Assembly: GCA_013695395.1 (NCBI GenBank)
Contig: JACDAP010000297.1
Span: forward strand, 1 to 13,954
Direction of reading: 5' to 3'
Source: Solirubrobacterales bacterium
GTDB taxonomy: Bacteria > Actinomycetota > Thermoleophilia > Solirubrobacterales > Solirubrobacteraceae
DNA: 13,954 nt
Shown: one piece after another, positions 6,238 to 12,610 of the stretch
Layout of the letters: every line of letters begins with the position of its first letter
How positions within the stretch are numbered: position 1 is the stretch's first letter
Notes under the pieces: model-generated
Seen by the model: the letters and a program-made list of their open reading frames with translations, nothing else
The model's database searches: none
Told to the model about the DNA's origin: nothing
Translations under genes and position numbers: made by a program

Positions 6238-6532
6238 TATCTGGTTCGCGGCCACTCCCGGCGGTGACCGGCCGGTGCTCGTCCTCACCCGTGACCCGGT
6301 GGCTGACCGGATCGGTGCCGTCGTGGTCGCCGCACTCACCCGCACCCGCCGTCACCTCGTCTCCGAGCTCGTTCTCACCCGCGAGGACGACGGTGTGCCG
6401 AGCGACTGCGTGGTCAGCTTCGACAACCTCCACACGCTCCCCCGGGACTCGCTGCGGCGGAGAATCACGACGCTGAGCGAGCCGCGCATGGTCCTCGTCT
6501 GCCGGGCGCTCAACGACGCGCTCGGCAGCTGA
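6224..6532 (+). CDS. mazF: MazF/PemK-type endoribonuclease toxin
   Basis: A 102-residue toxin of the MazF/PemK fold, which cuts single-stranded RNA at short sequences and slows growth when the antitoxin is lost. The family opening is present: MQRGDIWFAATPGGDRPVLVLTRD, where RGDIW and RPVLVLT are signature strands; later VVVAALTRT, DCVVSFDNLHTLPR and the closing helix are also as expected. The start at ATG 6224 lies inside the last codons of mazE. Its stop codon forms part of a palindrome shared with the next gene (6528-6541). It may be stress-regulated or a stabilising element; nothing here decides which. The target sequence cannot be read from the protein. Confidence 0.92.
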   Translation: MQRGDIWFAATPGGDRPVLVLTRDPVADRIGAVVVAALTRTRRHLVSELVLTREDDGVPSDCVVSFDNLHTLPRDSLRRRITTLSEPRMVLVCRALNDALGS

Positions 6533-6541
6533 GCGCTCAGC
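6528..6541. terminator. Perfect palindrome holding both convergent stop codons
   Basis: GCTGAGCGCTCAGC is a perfect 14-bp palindrome. It contains the mazF stop TGA (6530-6532) and, on the other strand, the stop of the oxidoreductase gene (6537-6539); only 4 bp separate the genes. It could act in both directions as a weak terminator or roadblock, but lacks a T-tract. Confidence 0.45.
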
Positions 6542-8078
6542 GGAGATCCTGGAGCAGCGCCCGCGCCGCGGCTCGCCCCGGTGCGGCCGCGATCCCTCCG
6601 ACCGGCGCCGTGCCCGCCCCGCTCACGTACAGGCCGGTGACCCCGGGGACGCGGTGCGAGGAGAGCGCAGCGGTCGGGCGCAGCACGCTCAGCTGGTCCG
6701 GGGTCACGTCGAGGTGCAGCGGGTGGGCGCCGGGCCACCGCAGCTGGCGCTCCATGTGCTCGGGGGTCTGGATCGCGGTCCCGATGATCGAATCGCGGAA
6801 ACCGGGCGCGCGGTCCTCCACCTGGGTCAGCAGCGACTCGGTGAAGCGCTCGGCGGCCGCATCCCAGCCGCCGTCGATCCGGAACGGCGCGGCCGGGCAG
6901 GCGAGGTAGACGGTGTGGTGACCGGACGGGGCGAGCGTGTCGTCGATCGCGCTCGTCGTGAAGGCGTAGGCGGCCAGAGGGTCGGGCCCGAGCCGCCGGG
7001 CGTCGGCGGCGGCGAAGGAGCGCTGCAGGTCGTCGAGGCTGTCGACGTAGCTCTGCAGCCCGTTCCAGTCGCCGGGCCGGGCGTCGGTGTAGGGCGGCAG
7101 CCGGTCGGTCGCGACGTGCAGGAGCGCCTGGACGGAGTTGGCCGCGTGGGCGGAGCGCAGGTCGCGCCCCGGAGCGCCGGCCAGCGGCGGGTCGAGCAGC
7201 TCGAGCAGAGCGGCGTGCGGATGGATGGCGGTGACCACCCGGTCGGCCTCCAGGCGCTCCCCGTCCTCCAGCACGACGGCACGCACCCGCCCCGCCCGCG
7301 TCTCGAGCCGGGCGACGGTCGCGTCGCAGCGGAGCACCCCGCCACTCGCCTCGAGCCGGTGGACGAGCGCGTCGGTCAGCCCCTGGGCGCCGCCGACCGC
7401 GTGCCACTGGCCGTAGAGGTGGTAGGCGGCCTGCCAGAGCGCGAAGAACGCGCCGCCGGCCTGCAGCGGGCTCGCCCCCGCGTGCGCGGCGAACGCCGCG
7501 ATCGGGCCGCGGGTGAGGTCGGAGTCGAGGTTCGCCCGCAGGACCCGCTCGTAGGAACCCAGTAGCTGGCCGACCAGCGCCGGGCCGCGCCGCCGGAAGA
7601 CACCCAGGATCTCGGGGGCCCGCCGCACGAGCTTCCCGACCGCGGCGCGGTCGAGGCCGCCGCCCTGCAGGCCGACGGTCGACGCGGCGACGATCGGCAC
7701 CGCGTCGGCCATGAAGGCCCGGTACCGCTCCGCCTCCCTCCGGTCGAGCTCGGCGATCGAGGCGACGGTGCGCTCGATCGAGCGGTGGAAGCGCACGCGG
7801 CGGCCGTCGGCGAAGAGCGCCACCGCGAACGGATCCATCTCCCGGTACTCGAGCCCCGCCCCGGCGAGGTCGAGCTCGCGCGGGATCCCCGTCATGTTGA
7901 TGATGTTGTGGGCGACCGAGTGGGTGTCGAAGCGGTAGCCCGGCACGGTCTCGTCGGTCCGGGACCCACCGCCCGGCTTGTCGGACTGCTCGAGCACGAG
8001 CACCTCGTGACCGGCGCGGGCCAGGTAGCAGGCGCAGGCGAGCCCGTTGTGTCCCGCCCCGACGACGATCGTCCGCAT
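6537..8078 (-). CDS. FAD-dependent oxidoreductase, phytoene desaturase/PYROXD2-like
   Basis: A 513-residue flavoprotein of the CrtI/PYROXD2 amine-oxidase-like superfamily. The N-terminal dinucleotide-binding motif GAGHNGL is at residues 7-13, followed by LEQSDKPGGGSRTDE, the usual second FAD contact. The C-terminus holds the matching FAD motif in GLYVSGAGTAPVGGIAAAPG. Family members desaturate or isomerise carotenoids or oxidise unidentified substrates. No crtB, crtE or other carotenoid gene is next to it, so a carotenoid role is not supported by context and the PYROXD2-like group of unknown function fits better. The ATG at 8078 follows GGGGG directly and a TAGGTC -10-like box lies 6 nt upstream. 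It ends 4 bp from mazF in convergent orientation. Confidence 0.85.
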   Translation of the reverse strand: MRTIVVGAGHNGLACACYLARAGHEVLVLEQSDKPGGGSRTDETVPGYRFDTHSVAHNIINMTGIPRELDLAGAGLEYREMDPFAVALFADGRRVRFHRSIERTVASIAELDRREAERYRAFMADAVPIVAASTVGLQGGGLDRAAVGKLVRRAPEILGVFRRRGPALVGQLLGSYERVLRANLDSDLTRGPIAAFAAHAGASPLQAGGAFFALWQAAYHLYGQWHAVGGAQGLTDALVHRLEASGGVLRCDATVARLETRAGRVRAVVLEDGERLEADRVVTAIHPHAALLELLDPPLAGAPGRDLRSAHAANSVQALLHVATDRLPPYTDARPGDWNGLQSYVDSLDDLQRSFAAADARRLGPDPLAAYAFTTSAIDDTLAPSGHHTVYLACPAAPFRIDGGWDAAAERFTESLLTQVEDRAPGFRDSIIGTAIQTPEHMERQLRWPGAHPLHLDVTPDQLSVLRPTAALSSHRVPGVTGLYVSGAGTAPVGGIAAAPGRAAARALLQDLR

Positions 8079-8162
8079 CCCCCGGACCTACCCGCCTCGT
8101 GCCGCGCCCACCCAGGGCGTGCCCGTCGCCAAGGCCTCTTGACCCGCCGCACCCTCTGAGTC

Positions 8163-8211
8163 GGTGAGGATGGATCCACGCCCGCTGCGCGGGCACTGAT
8201 CCATTCTCAGC
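8163..8211. repeat. 49-bp hairpin element, locus 2 copy 1
   Basis: Arms GGTGAGGATGGATC (8163-8176) and GATCCATTCTCAGC (8198-8211) pair over the inner 12 positions with one G-T wobble. The 21-nt centre has an inner stem GCCCGC/GCGGGC with a three-base loop. The sequence repeats 60 bp later. Confidence 0.85.
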
Positions 8212-8222
8212 GCCGTCGTCCC

Positions 8223-8271
8223 GGTGAGGATGGATCCACGCCCGCTGTGCGGGCTCGGATCCATTCTCAGC
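8223..8271. repeat. 49-bp hairpin element, locus 2 copy 2
   Basis: A near-exact copy of the element 60 bp upstream: 48 of 51 positions match when 8162-8212 is laid over 8222-8272. All three differences fall in the central part, not in the arms; the inner stem GCCCGC/GCGGGC is kept. It lies about 40 bp upstream of the membrane protein start. Confidence 0.85.
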
Positions 8272-8297
8272 GTGGAGCGGAGTGCGTCGGACGCCGA

Positions 8298-8303
8298 TAG
8301 CCT
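8298..8303 (+). promoter_or_regulatory. -10 box TAGCCT, likely leaderless start
   Basis: TAGCCT fits TANNNT and lies 8 nt before GTG 8312, which has no ribosome binding site. No clear -35 is seen 17 bp upstream. Confidence 0.4.
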
Positions 8304-8311
8304 TCCGCGCC

Positions 8312-9379
8312 GTGAGCGACCTGGCGGCCTACGAGCAGGGCTTCCGCCGGGCGGGGCTTCCCGCGTTCATCGCCGAGCGCACCGCCGCCCGGGACATCTG
8401 GACGCGCGCGGTGCCGCTGCTCTCGCTCGTCTTCCTCGCCGAGCTCTCGGGCGCGGTCGACCTGCAGCTCTCCTTCGCGGTCAACGCGTTCCTCGTGCTC
8501 GCCGCGGTGGGCATCCTGCTCGCGACGCTGATGCTCGTCAACCGCGTGCGGGGCCGCCCCGCGCTCGCCCGGCCGGAGGACGTCGAGGCGCCCGAGCTCG
8601 TGGCCTTCGTGCTCGTCCCCGCGCTGCTGCCGCTCGCCCTCAACGGCCAGTGGGTGAGCGCCCTGGTCACCGCGGCGGGCAACGCCGCGCTGCTCGGGCT
8701 GCTCTACGCGGCCCTCGACTACGGGCTCGTCTCCATCGTGCTGTGGGCGGGGCGCCGCCTCGTCTCCCAGCTGGCCGCCGCGCTCACGCTGCTCATCCGG
8801 GCCATCCCGCTGCTGCTGCTCTTCAGCGTCGTGCTGTTCATCAACACGGAGATGTGGCAGGCGTTCGCCCTGCTCGACGGCCTCCGGCTGGCCGGTGGCG
8901 TCGGCCTCCTCGCCGCCGTCGCCGTGACGTTCCTGCTCTCCCGGGCCCCGCGGGAGGTCGCCGCGCTCGAGACCGACGTCCGGGAAGGCGTCGGTGGCAC
9001 GCCGCTGGACCGACGGGAGCGCGTGAACGTCGGGCTCGTGCTCATGGTCTCCCAGCTGCTGCAGGTCCTCGTCGTGAGCGCCGCGGTCGGGGCCTTCTAC
9101 GTCGCCTTCGGCCTGCTTGTCATCCCCGAGTCCCTGGTCGAGACCTGGACCGGCGAGGCGCCGCGCGTGGTGCTCTCGCTCGCGGGGGTCACGATCACGC
9201 AGGAGCTCTTCCAGGTCGCGCTCGCGATCGCGGCCCTCTCGGGGCTCTACTACGCGATCGCCACGCTCACCGACGCGACCTACCGCGAGGAGTTCCTCAC
9301 CGAGCTGACCGACGAGATGCGCGCCTCGTTCGTCGCCCGGGCCGCCTACGACCGGGAGCGCGGAGCCCTCGACGAATGA
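8312..9379 (+). CDS. Integral membrane protein of unknown function
   Basis: About 355 residues with roughly six to eight membrane segments (near 34-49, 54-77, 95-112, 116-145, 156-178, 190-209, 239-271 and 284-318). The N-terminus (about 1-30) and the acidic C-terminus (about 320-355, rich in D, E and R) are hydrophilic, and a charged loop (about 210-238) divides the protein into two halves. I recognise no catalytic motif or transporter signature and give no function. GTG 8312 was chosen over GTG 8282 because a -10 box lies just upstream of it and it starts a normal soluble N-terminus; the choice is not certain. It is followed after 3 bp by an 18-bp palindrome, then the secreted hydrolase gene. 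Confidence 0.75.
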   Translation: MSDLAAYEQGFRRAGLPAFIAERTAARDIWTRAVPLLSLVFLAELSGAVDLQLSFAVNAFLVLAAVGILLATLMLVNRVRGRPALARPEDVEAPELVAFVLVPALLPLALNGQWVSALVTAAGNAALLGLLYAALDYGLVSIVLWAGRRLVSQLAAALTLLIRAIPLLLLFSVVLFINTEMWQAFALLDGLRLAGGVGLLAAVAVTFLLSRAPREVAALETDVREGVGGTPLDRRERVNVGLVLMVSQLLQVLVVSAAVGAFYVAFGLLVIPESLVETWTGEAPRVVLSLAGVTITQELFQVALAIAALSGLYYAIATLTDATYREEFLTELTDEMRASFVARAAYDRERGALDE

Positions 9380-9381
9380 AC

Positions 9382-9399
9382 GGTGACGCCGGCGTCACC
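9382..9399. promoter_or_regulatory. 18-bp perfect palindrome at the hydrolase promoter
   Basis: GGTGACGCCGGCGTCACC is identical on both strands. It begins 3 bp after the membrane protein stop and covers the position of the -35 for the next gene; the -10 TACGTT (9407-9412) follows at about 17-18 bp and the ATG six bases later. An operator is the simplest reading; a terminator of the upstream gene without a T-tract is the alternative. Confidence 0.55.
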
Positions 9400-9418
9400 C
9401 GACGCGTACGTTTGCGCG

Positions 9419-10798
9419 ATGCCCACCCTGCCCCGCCGTCACGGCTCCCTCGCCGCACTGGCCACCATCACCCTGCTCGTCGCACCTACCGCGGCGAGCG
9501 CCAAGGACACCGTCACCACCCTCCCCGGCTTCAAGGCCCCCGGAACGCCGAGCAGCCTGAACAAGGTGAAGGTCCTCAAGCAGGGCTCCGCGAAGGCGAG
9601 GAACGTGCTCGTGCTCGAGCCCGGGACCTCAGCGGGTGCAGCGAACTTCCAGCCCGTGGCCGCCGCGCTCCTCAAGCGGCTGAAGGGCTGGCAGGTCTGG
9701 TCGATCGAGCGGCGCGAGAACGGCCTCGAGGACCAGTCCGCGCTCGACCGCGTCAAGCGCGGCCAGGACACCCCGCAGCAGCTCTTCGACTACTACCTCG
9801 GCTGGATCGGGAACGCGAACGCCACGGGCGAGCACTTCGAGCCGAAGAGCACCGAGCAGACCTCGTTCGCCCGTGGCTGGGGCATGAACGTCGCGATGCA
9901 GGATCTCCGGCGCGTCATCCGCTCCGCCGGGAAGGGGAAGCGGAAGGTCGTGCTCGGCGGCCACTCGCTCGGCGGCTCGATGGCCGTCGCCTACGCGACC
10001 TGGGACTTCAAGGGCCGTGCGGGCGCCAAGGACCTCGACGGGCTCGTGCTGATCGACGGTGGCAGCAGCTCGCGGAAGGCGCCGACCGTGAAGGCGGCCA
10101 AGGCCTCGCTCGCCGAGCTCGCCGAGGGGAGCCCGTTCATCGACCTCACCGGGCTCGGCCTGCCCTGGAGCGCCGGCGTCTTCAACGCGATCGGCTCCAC
10201 CCTCGCGCTGAAGGCCCCCGACGAGCGCTCGATCCTCGCCGACTGGCCGCTCCTGCCTGCCGAGCTCAAGGCCCCGTTCCCGGTGACCAACCGGGCGGCC
10301 TACGGCTACGCGATCGACACCCAGACGGGCCCGAAGAACCTGGCGCTCGTGCAGCAGCACGTCGGCCGCCTGGCCTCCTCCGGGGACCCGCGCGACTGGG
10401 TCGACGGGGAGCTCGGCGGGATCAGGTTCGCGGCTGCCGCGTTCTCCGGCCCGGTCGGCATGGACGGCTCCTCCTGGTACCACCCGCGGCGCCTGAGCCT
10501 CGACAGCTCGGTGGTCAACGGCGGCGTGCGGACGGCGGCGCAGAAGACCCTCGGGGTCCGCACCACCCGCGGACGCGACGTGAAGGTCCCGATCTACGCA
10601 TTCGAGACCTCCCTCGGGAAGGGGCGCGTGCTCAAGGGCGCGCAGGCGCTCGCGCGCCGCTCGAAGGTCCGGCGCCGCGACGTGACCCTCGTCGACCGCA
10701 GCCGCACCTACGCCCACATCGACCCACTGAGCGCCGACCCGAGGAAGAACGCGTTCCTGAAGACCGTCGCGCCGTTCCTGCAGCGCATCGGGAGATAA
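9419..10798 (+). CDS. Secreted alpha/beta-hydrolase
   Basis: A 459-residue exported hydrolase. A signal peptide spans about 1-28 (basic MPTLPRRHGS, hydrophobic core, ASA before KD). The alpha/beta-hydrolase nucleophile elbow is GGHSLGG with serine at about 183; the early strand NVLVLEPGTSAGAANFQPVA fits the oxyanion-hole region, and a late histidine in YAHIDP (about H433) fits the triad. Acid residue candidates include the aspartates near VLIDGG. Esterase, lipase or a similar activity is likely; the substrate is not evident. Start ATG 9419 was preferred to GTG 9383 because it gives a proper signal peptide and sits six bases after TACGTT with no ribosome binding site, suggesting a leaderless message. 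Its stop codon overlaps the -10 of the carbonic anhydrase gene. Confidence 0.85.
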   Translation: MPTLPRRHGSLAALATITLLVAPTAASAKDTVTTLPGFKAPGTPSSLNKVKVLKQGSAKARNVLVLEPGTSAGAANFQPVAAALLKRLKGWQVWSIERRENGLEDQSALDRVKRGQDTPQQLFDYYLGWIGNANATGEHFEPKSTEQTSFARGWGMNVAMQDLRRVIRSAGKGKRKVVLGGHSLGGSMAVAYATWDFKGRAGAKDLDGLVLIDGGSSSRKAPTVKAAKASLAELAEGSPFIDLTGLGLPWSAGVFNAIGSTLALKAPDERSILADWPLLPAELKAPFPVTNRAAYGYAIDTQTGPKNLALVQQHVGRLASSGDPRDWVDGELGGIRFAAAAFSGPVGMDGSSWYHPRRLSLDSSVVNGGVRTAAQKTLGVRTTRGRDVKVPIYAFETSLGKGRVLKGAQALARRSKVRRRDVTLVDRSRTYAHIDPLSADPRKNAFLKTVAPFLQRIGR

Positions 10799-10801
10799 CC
10801 T
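10796..10801 (+). promoter_or_regulatory. -10 box TAACCT for the carbonic anhydrase gene
   Basis: TAACCT includes the TAA stop of the hydrolase gene and lies 10 nt before ATG 10812, which has no ribosome binding site. This suggests a separate short-leader or leaderless transcript, though readthrough from the hydrolase gene is also possible. Confidence 0.35.
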
Positions 10802-10811
10802 GCGGCGCCTG

Positions 10812-11315
10812 ATGGGCGCCACCGATGACCTCGTCACCAACAACCAGGCCTTCGCCGCCGAGCTCGAGAGCCGCCACCTGGACGTGCGGCCGAGCCGGCG
10901 GCTGGCCATCGTCACCTGCATGGACTCGCGCCTGGACGTCTTCGCCGCGCTCGGCCTGGGCGACGGCGAGGCGCACGTCCTGCGGAACGCCGGCGGGGTG
11001 ATCACCGACGACGTGATCCGCTCACTGGCGATCTCCCAGCGTCGCCTCGGCACCCGTGAGGTGATGCTCGTCCATCACACCGACTGTGGCATGCAGACGC
11101 TCACCGACGACGGGTTCCGCGAGGAGCTCCGCCAGGCCACCGGCGTCGCCCCCGCCTTCGCGATCGAGTCCTTCACCGACGTCGACGCCGACGTGCGCCA
11201 GTCCCTCCTGCGCGTGCGCCGCTCGGACTTCCTGCTGCACACGGGCGCGGTGCGCGGCTTCGTCTACGACGTGGACACGCACGCGCTGCGCGAGGTGCTC
11301 GCCGCCGAGGAGTGA
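10812..11315 (+). CDS. Beta-class carbonic anhydrase
   Basis: A 167-residue cytoplasmic zinc enzyme that interconverts CO2 and bicarbonate, supplying bicarbonate for carboxylation reactions. The zinc ligands are visible: cysteine in CMDSRLD (about C36), then HHTDCGM with H89 and C92; the Asp-Arg dyad D38/R40 is present, as is RNAGG (about 58-62). The length is that of the short actinobacterial type. Bicarbonate is used by acetyl-CoA carboxylase and, with ATP, by PurK; both pathways meet in the convergent operon next door (fabI, purK), a suggestive but unproven link. It ends 12 bp from fabI, tail to tail. Confidence 0.95.
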   Translation: MGATDDLVTNNQAFAAELESRHLDVRPSRRLAIVTCMDSRLDVFAALGLGDGEAHVLRNAGGVITDDVIRSLAISQRRLGTREVMLVHHTDCGMQTLTDDGFREELRQATGVAPAFAIESFTDVDADVRQSLLRVRRSDFLLHTGAVRGFVYDVDTHALREVLAAEE

Positions 11316-11327
11316 CGCTCCTGCGCC

Positions 11328-12101
11328 TCACCGCAGCGCACCGGCCATCGCGTGGTACCCGCCGTCGACGTGGAGGATCTCGCCGGTGATCGCGCGGGCG
11401 AGGTCGGAGAGCAGGAAGCAGACGGCGTCGGCGACCGGGGCCGGGTCGCGTGGATTCCAGCTCAGCGGCGCCTGCCCCTCCCACAGGTCCGTGAGCTTCT
11501 GGAAGTCCGGGATCCCGTTCGCCGCCCGGGTGCGCAGCGGCCCGGCGGCGACGAGGTTCGCGCGGATCGAGCGCTCCCCCAGGTCGCGGGCCAGGTAGCG
11601 GTTGGCCGACTCGAGCGCGGCCTTCACGACACCCATCCAGTTGTAGACCGGCCAGGCGCCCGCCGCGTCGAAGTCGAGGCCGACGAGGCTCCCGCCCTCC
11701 GGCGGGGCGAGGTCGCGGAGGACCCGGCCGAGCGCGGCGTAGGAGAACGCGCTGGTCTGGAAGGCCAGGTTCACCCCCGGGGCACGCGCGGCGAGGAAGT
11801 CCCCGCTCAGCGCCTCCCGGGGGGCGAAGGCAACCGCGTGCAGCGCACCGTCCACCGCGCCCCAGCTGCGCCGGACGTGCTCCTCCAGGCCGAGGAGATC
11901 CTCCTCACTGGTCATGTCCACGTCGACGATCTCGACCGCGCGCGGGAGCTGCGCGGCCACCTCCTCGGCGAGCGGGCGGTCCCGGGGGAAGCTCGTCAGC
12001 AGCAGCTCGGCGCCGTGCTGCTGGGCGCGCTCGGCGACCGCGTAGGCGATCGAGTCGGGGGTCACGACGCCCGTGAGGACGAGGCGCTTGTCGGTGAGCA
12101 T
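11328..12101 (-). CDS. fabI: Enoyl-[ACP] reductase, FabI/InhA type
   Basis: A 257-residue NADH-dependent short-chain reductase that performs the last step of each fatty-acid elongation cycle. The family pair Tyr-x6-Lys is in YNWMGVVKAALESANRYLA (Y153, K160), and NLVAAGPLRT plus HVDGGYHAM follow; this segment resembles mycobacterial InhA closely. The N-terminal GVVTPDSIAYAVAE fits the nucleotide-binding loop of this subclass. The open frame continues upstream, but ATG 12101 is the start: it overlaps the purE stop by one base (TGATG) and follows GAAGGAG at good spacing. As the last gene of the purK-purE operon it is probably co-transcribed with purine synthesis. Proteins of this subclass are targets of isoniazid-type and triclosan-type inhibitors (general knowledge). 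Confidence 0.95.
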   Translation of the reverse strand: MLTDKRLVLTGVVTPDSIAYAVAERAQQHGAELLLTSFPRDRPLAEEVAAQLPRAVEIVDVDMTSEEDLLGLEEHVRRSWGAVDGALHAVAFAPREALSGDFLAARAPGVNLAFQTSAFSYAALGRVLRDLAPPEGGSLVGLDFDAAGAWPVYNWMGVVKAALESANRYLARDLGERSIRANLVAAGPLRTRAANGIPDFQKLTDLWEGQAPLSWNPRDPAPVADAVCFLLSDLARAITGEILHVDGGYHAMAGALR

Positions 12102-12610
12102 CAGGCTCCTTCGAAAGGATGGAGGACGCGGACGCGGGCGTCCTTGGCCCGGGAGGCCTCGGCGAGCTGTGCGGCGTGGGCCAGCAGGGACCGGCGCAGC
12201 TCCGGATCGGCCACGCCGAGGATGCGGGCGGCCAGCAGGCCGGCGTTGCGACCGCCGTCGATCGCCACGGTCGCGACGGGGATCCCACCCGGCATCTGCA
12301 CGACCGAGAGCAGGGAGTCGAGGCCGTCGAGGTTCTTGAGCGAGACCGGCACGCCGATGACCGGCAGCGGGGTGACGGCCGCGAGCATCCCGGGCAGGTG
12401 CGCGGCCCCGCCGGCGCCGGCGATCAGGACCTCGAGCCCGCGCTCGGCGGCCTGCTCGCCGTAGGCGAGCATCTCCCTCGGCGTCCGGTGGGCGGAGACG
12501 ACCCGCACCTCGCAGGCCACCCCCAGCTCGTCCAGGGCCTCCACGGCCGGGCGCATCACCGGGAGGTCGGAGTCCGAGCCCATCACGACCCCGACGCGGG
12601 CGCGATTCAT
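12101..12610 (-). CDS. purE: N5-carboxyaminoimidazole ribonucleotide mutase PurE
   Basis: A 169-residue class I PurE, which moves the carboxyl group of N5-CAIR to give CAIR in de novo purine synthesis, working directly after PurK. Hallmarks are [14 protein letters not shown] (phosphate binding), VVSAHRTP with the catalytic histidine (about H41), [13 protein letters not shown] and PVIGVPV, then [10 protein letters not shown]. The length is usual. The start codon overlaps the purK stop in ATGA, and GGGGAGGAGG lies just upstream. The stop overlaps the fabI start. It ends with an HPFEGA tail of no known role. Confidence 0.97.
   Translation of the reverse strand: MNRARVGVVMGSDSDLPVMRPAVEALDELGVACEVRVVSAHRTPREMLAYGEQAAERGLEVLIAGAGGAAHLPGMLAAVTPLPVIGVPVSLKNLDGLDSLLSVVQMPGGIPVATVAIDGGRNAGLLAARILGVADPELRRSLLAHAAQLAEASRAKDARVRVLHPFEGA

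Larger units (their letters stand above)
8079..8311. other. Divergent promoter region with hairpin repeats
   Basis: This gene-free stretch separates the oxidoreductase (minus) from the membrane protein (plus). It contains two 49-bp hairpin elements at 8163-8271. A minus-strand -10-like TAGGTC lies at 8085-8090 and a plus-strand -10 TAGCCT at 8298-8303. I see no gene in it. Confidence 0.6.

Noticed and set aside
6537..8078. Reading the oxidoreductase as a true carotenoid phytoene desaturase (crtI)
   Set aside because: The FAD motifs fit the superfamily, but no carotenoid biosynthesis gene is adjacent, so a crtI symbol is not justified.
6352..8196. A 614-codon minus-strand open frame over the oxidoreductase
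   Set aside because: A shadow frame of the FAD oxidoreductase and mazF; the translation is low-complexity and arginine/glycine-rich.
4828..8271. The 60-bp-spaced repeats read as a CRISPR array
   Set aside because: Only two units per locus, the repeat itself is a long palindrome, the spacers are 11 bp, and there are no cas genes.
8224..10812. An 862-codon plus-strand open frame across the membrane protein and hydrolase genes
   Set aside because: It is out of frame with two well-supported genes, has an arginine/alanine/proline-rich translation typical of GC-rich shadow frames, and shows no domain.
9629..11053. A 474-codon minus-strand open frame opposite the hydrolase and carbonic anhydrase genes
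   Set aside because: Antisense to two genes with clear catalytic motifs; no recognisable domain.
11308..11330. A short AGGAG-TGACG-CTCCT hairpin between carbonic anhydrase and fabI
   Set aside because: Only a 5-bp stem with no T-run; such matches are expected by chance at this base composition.
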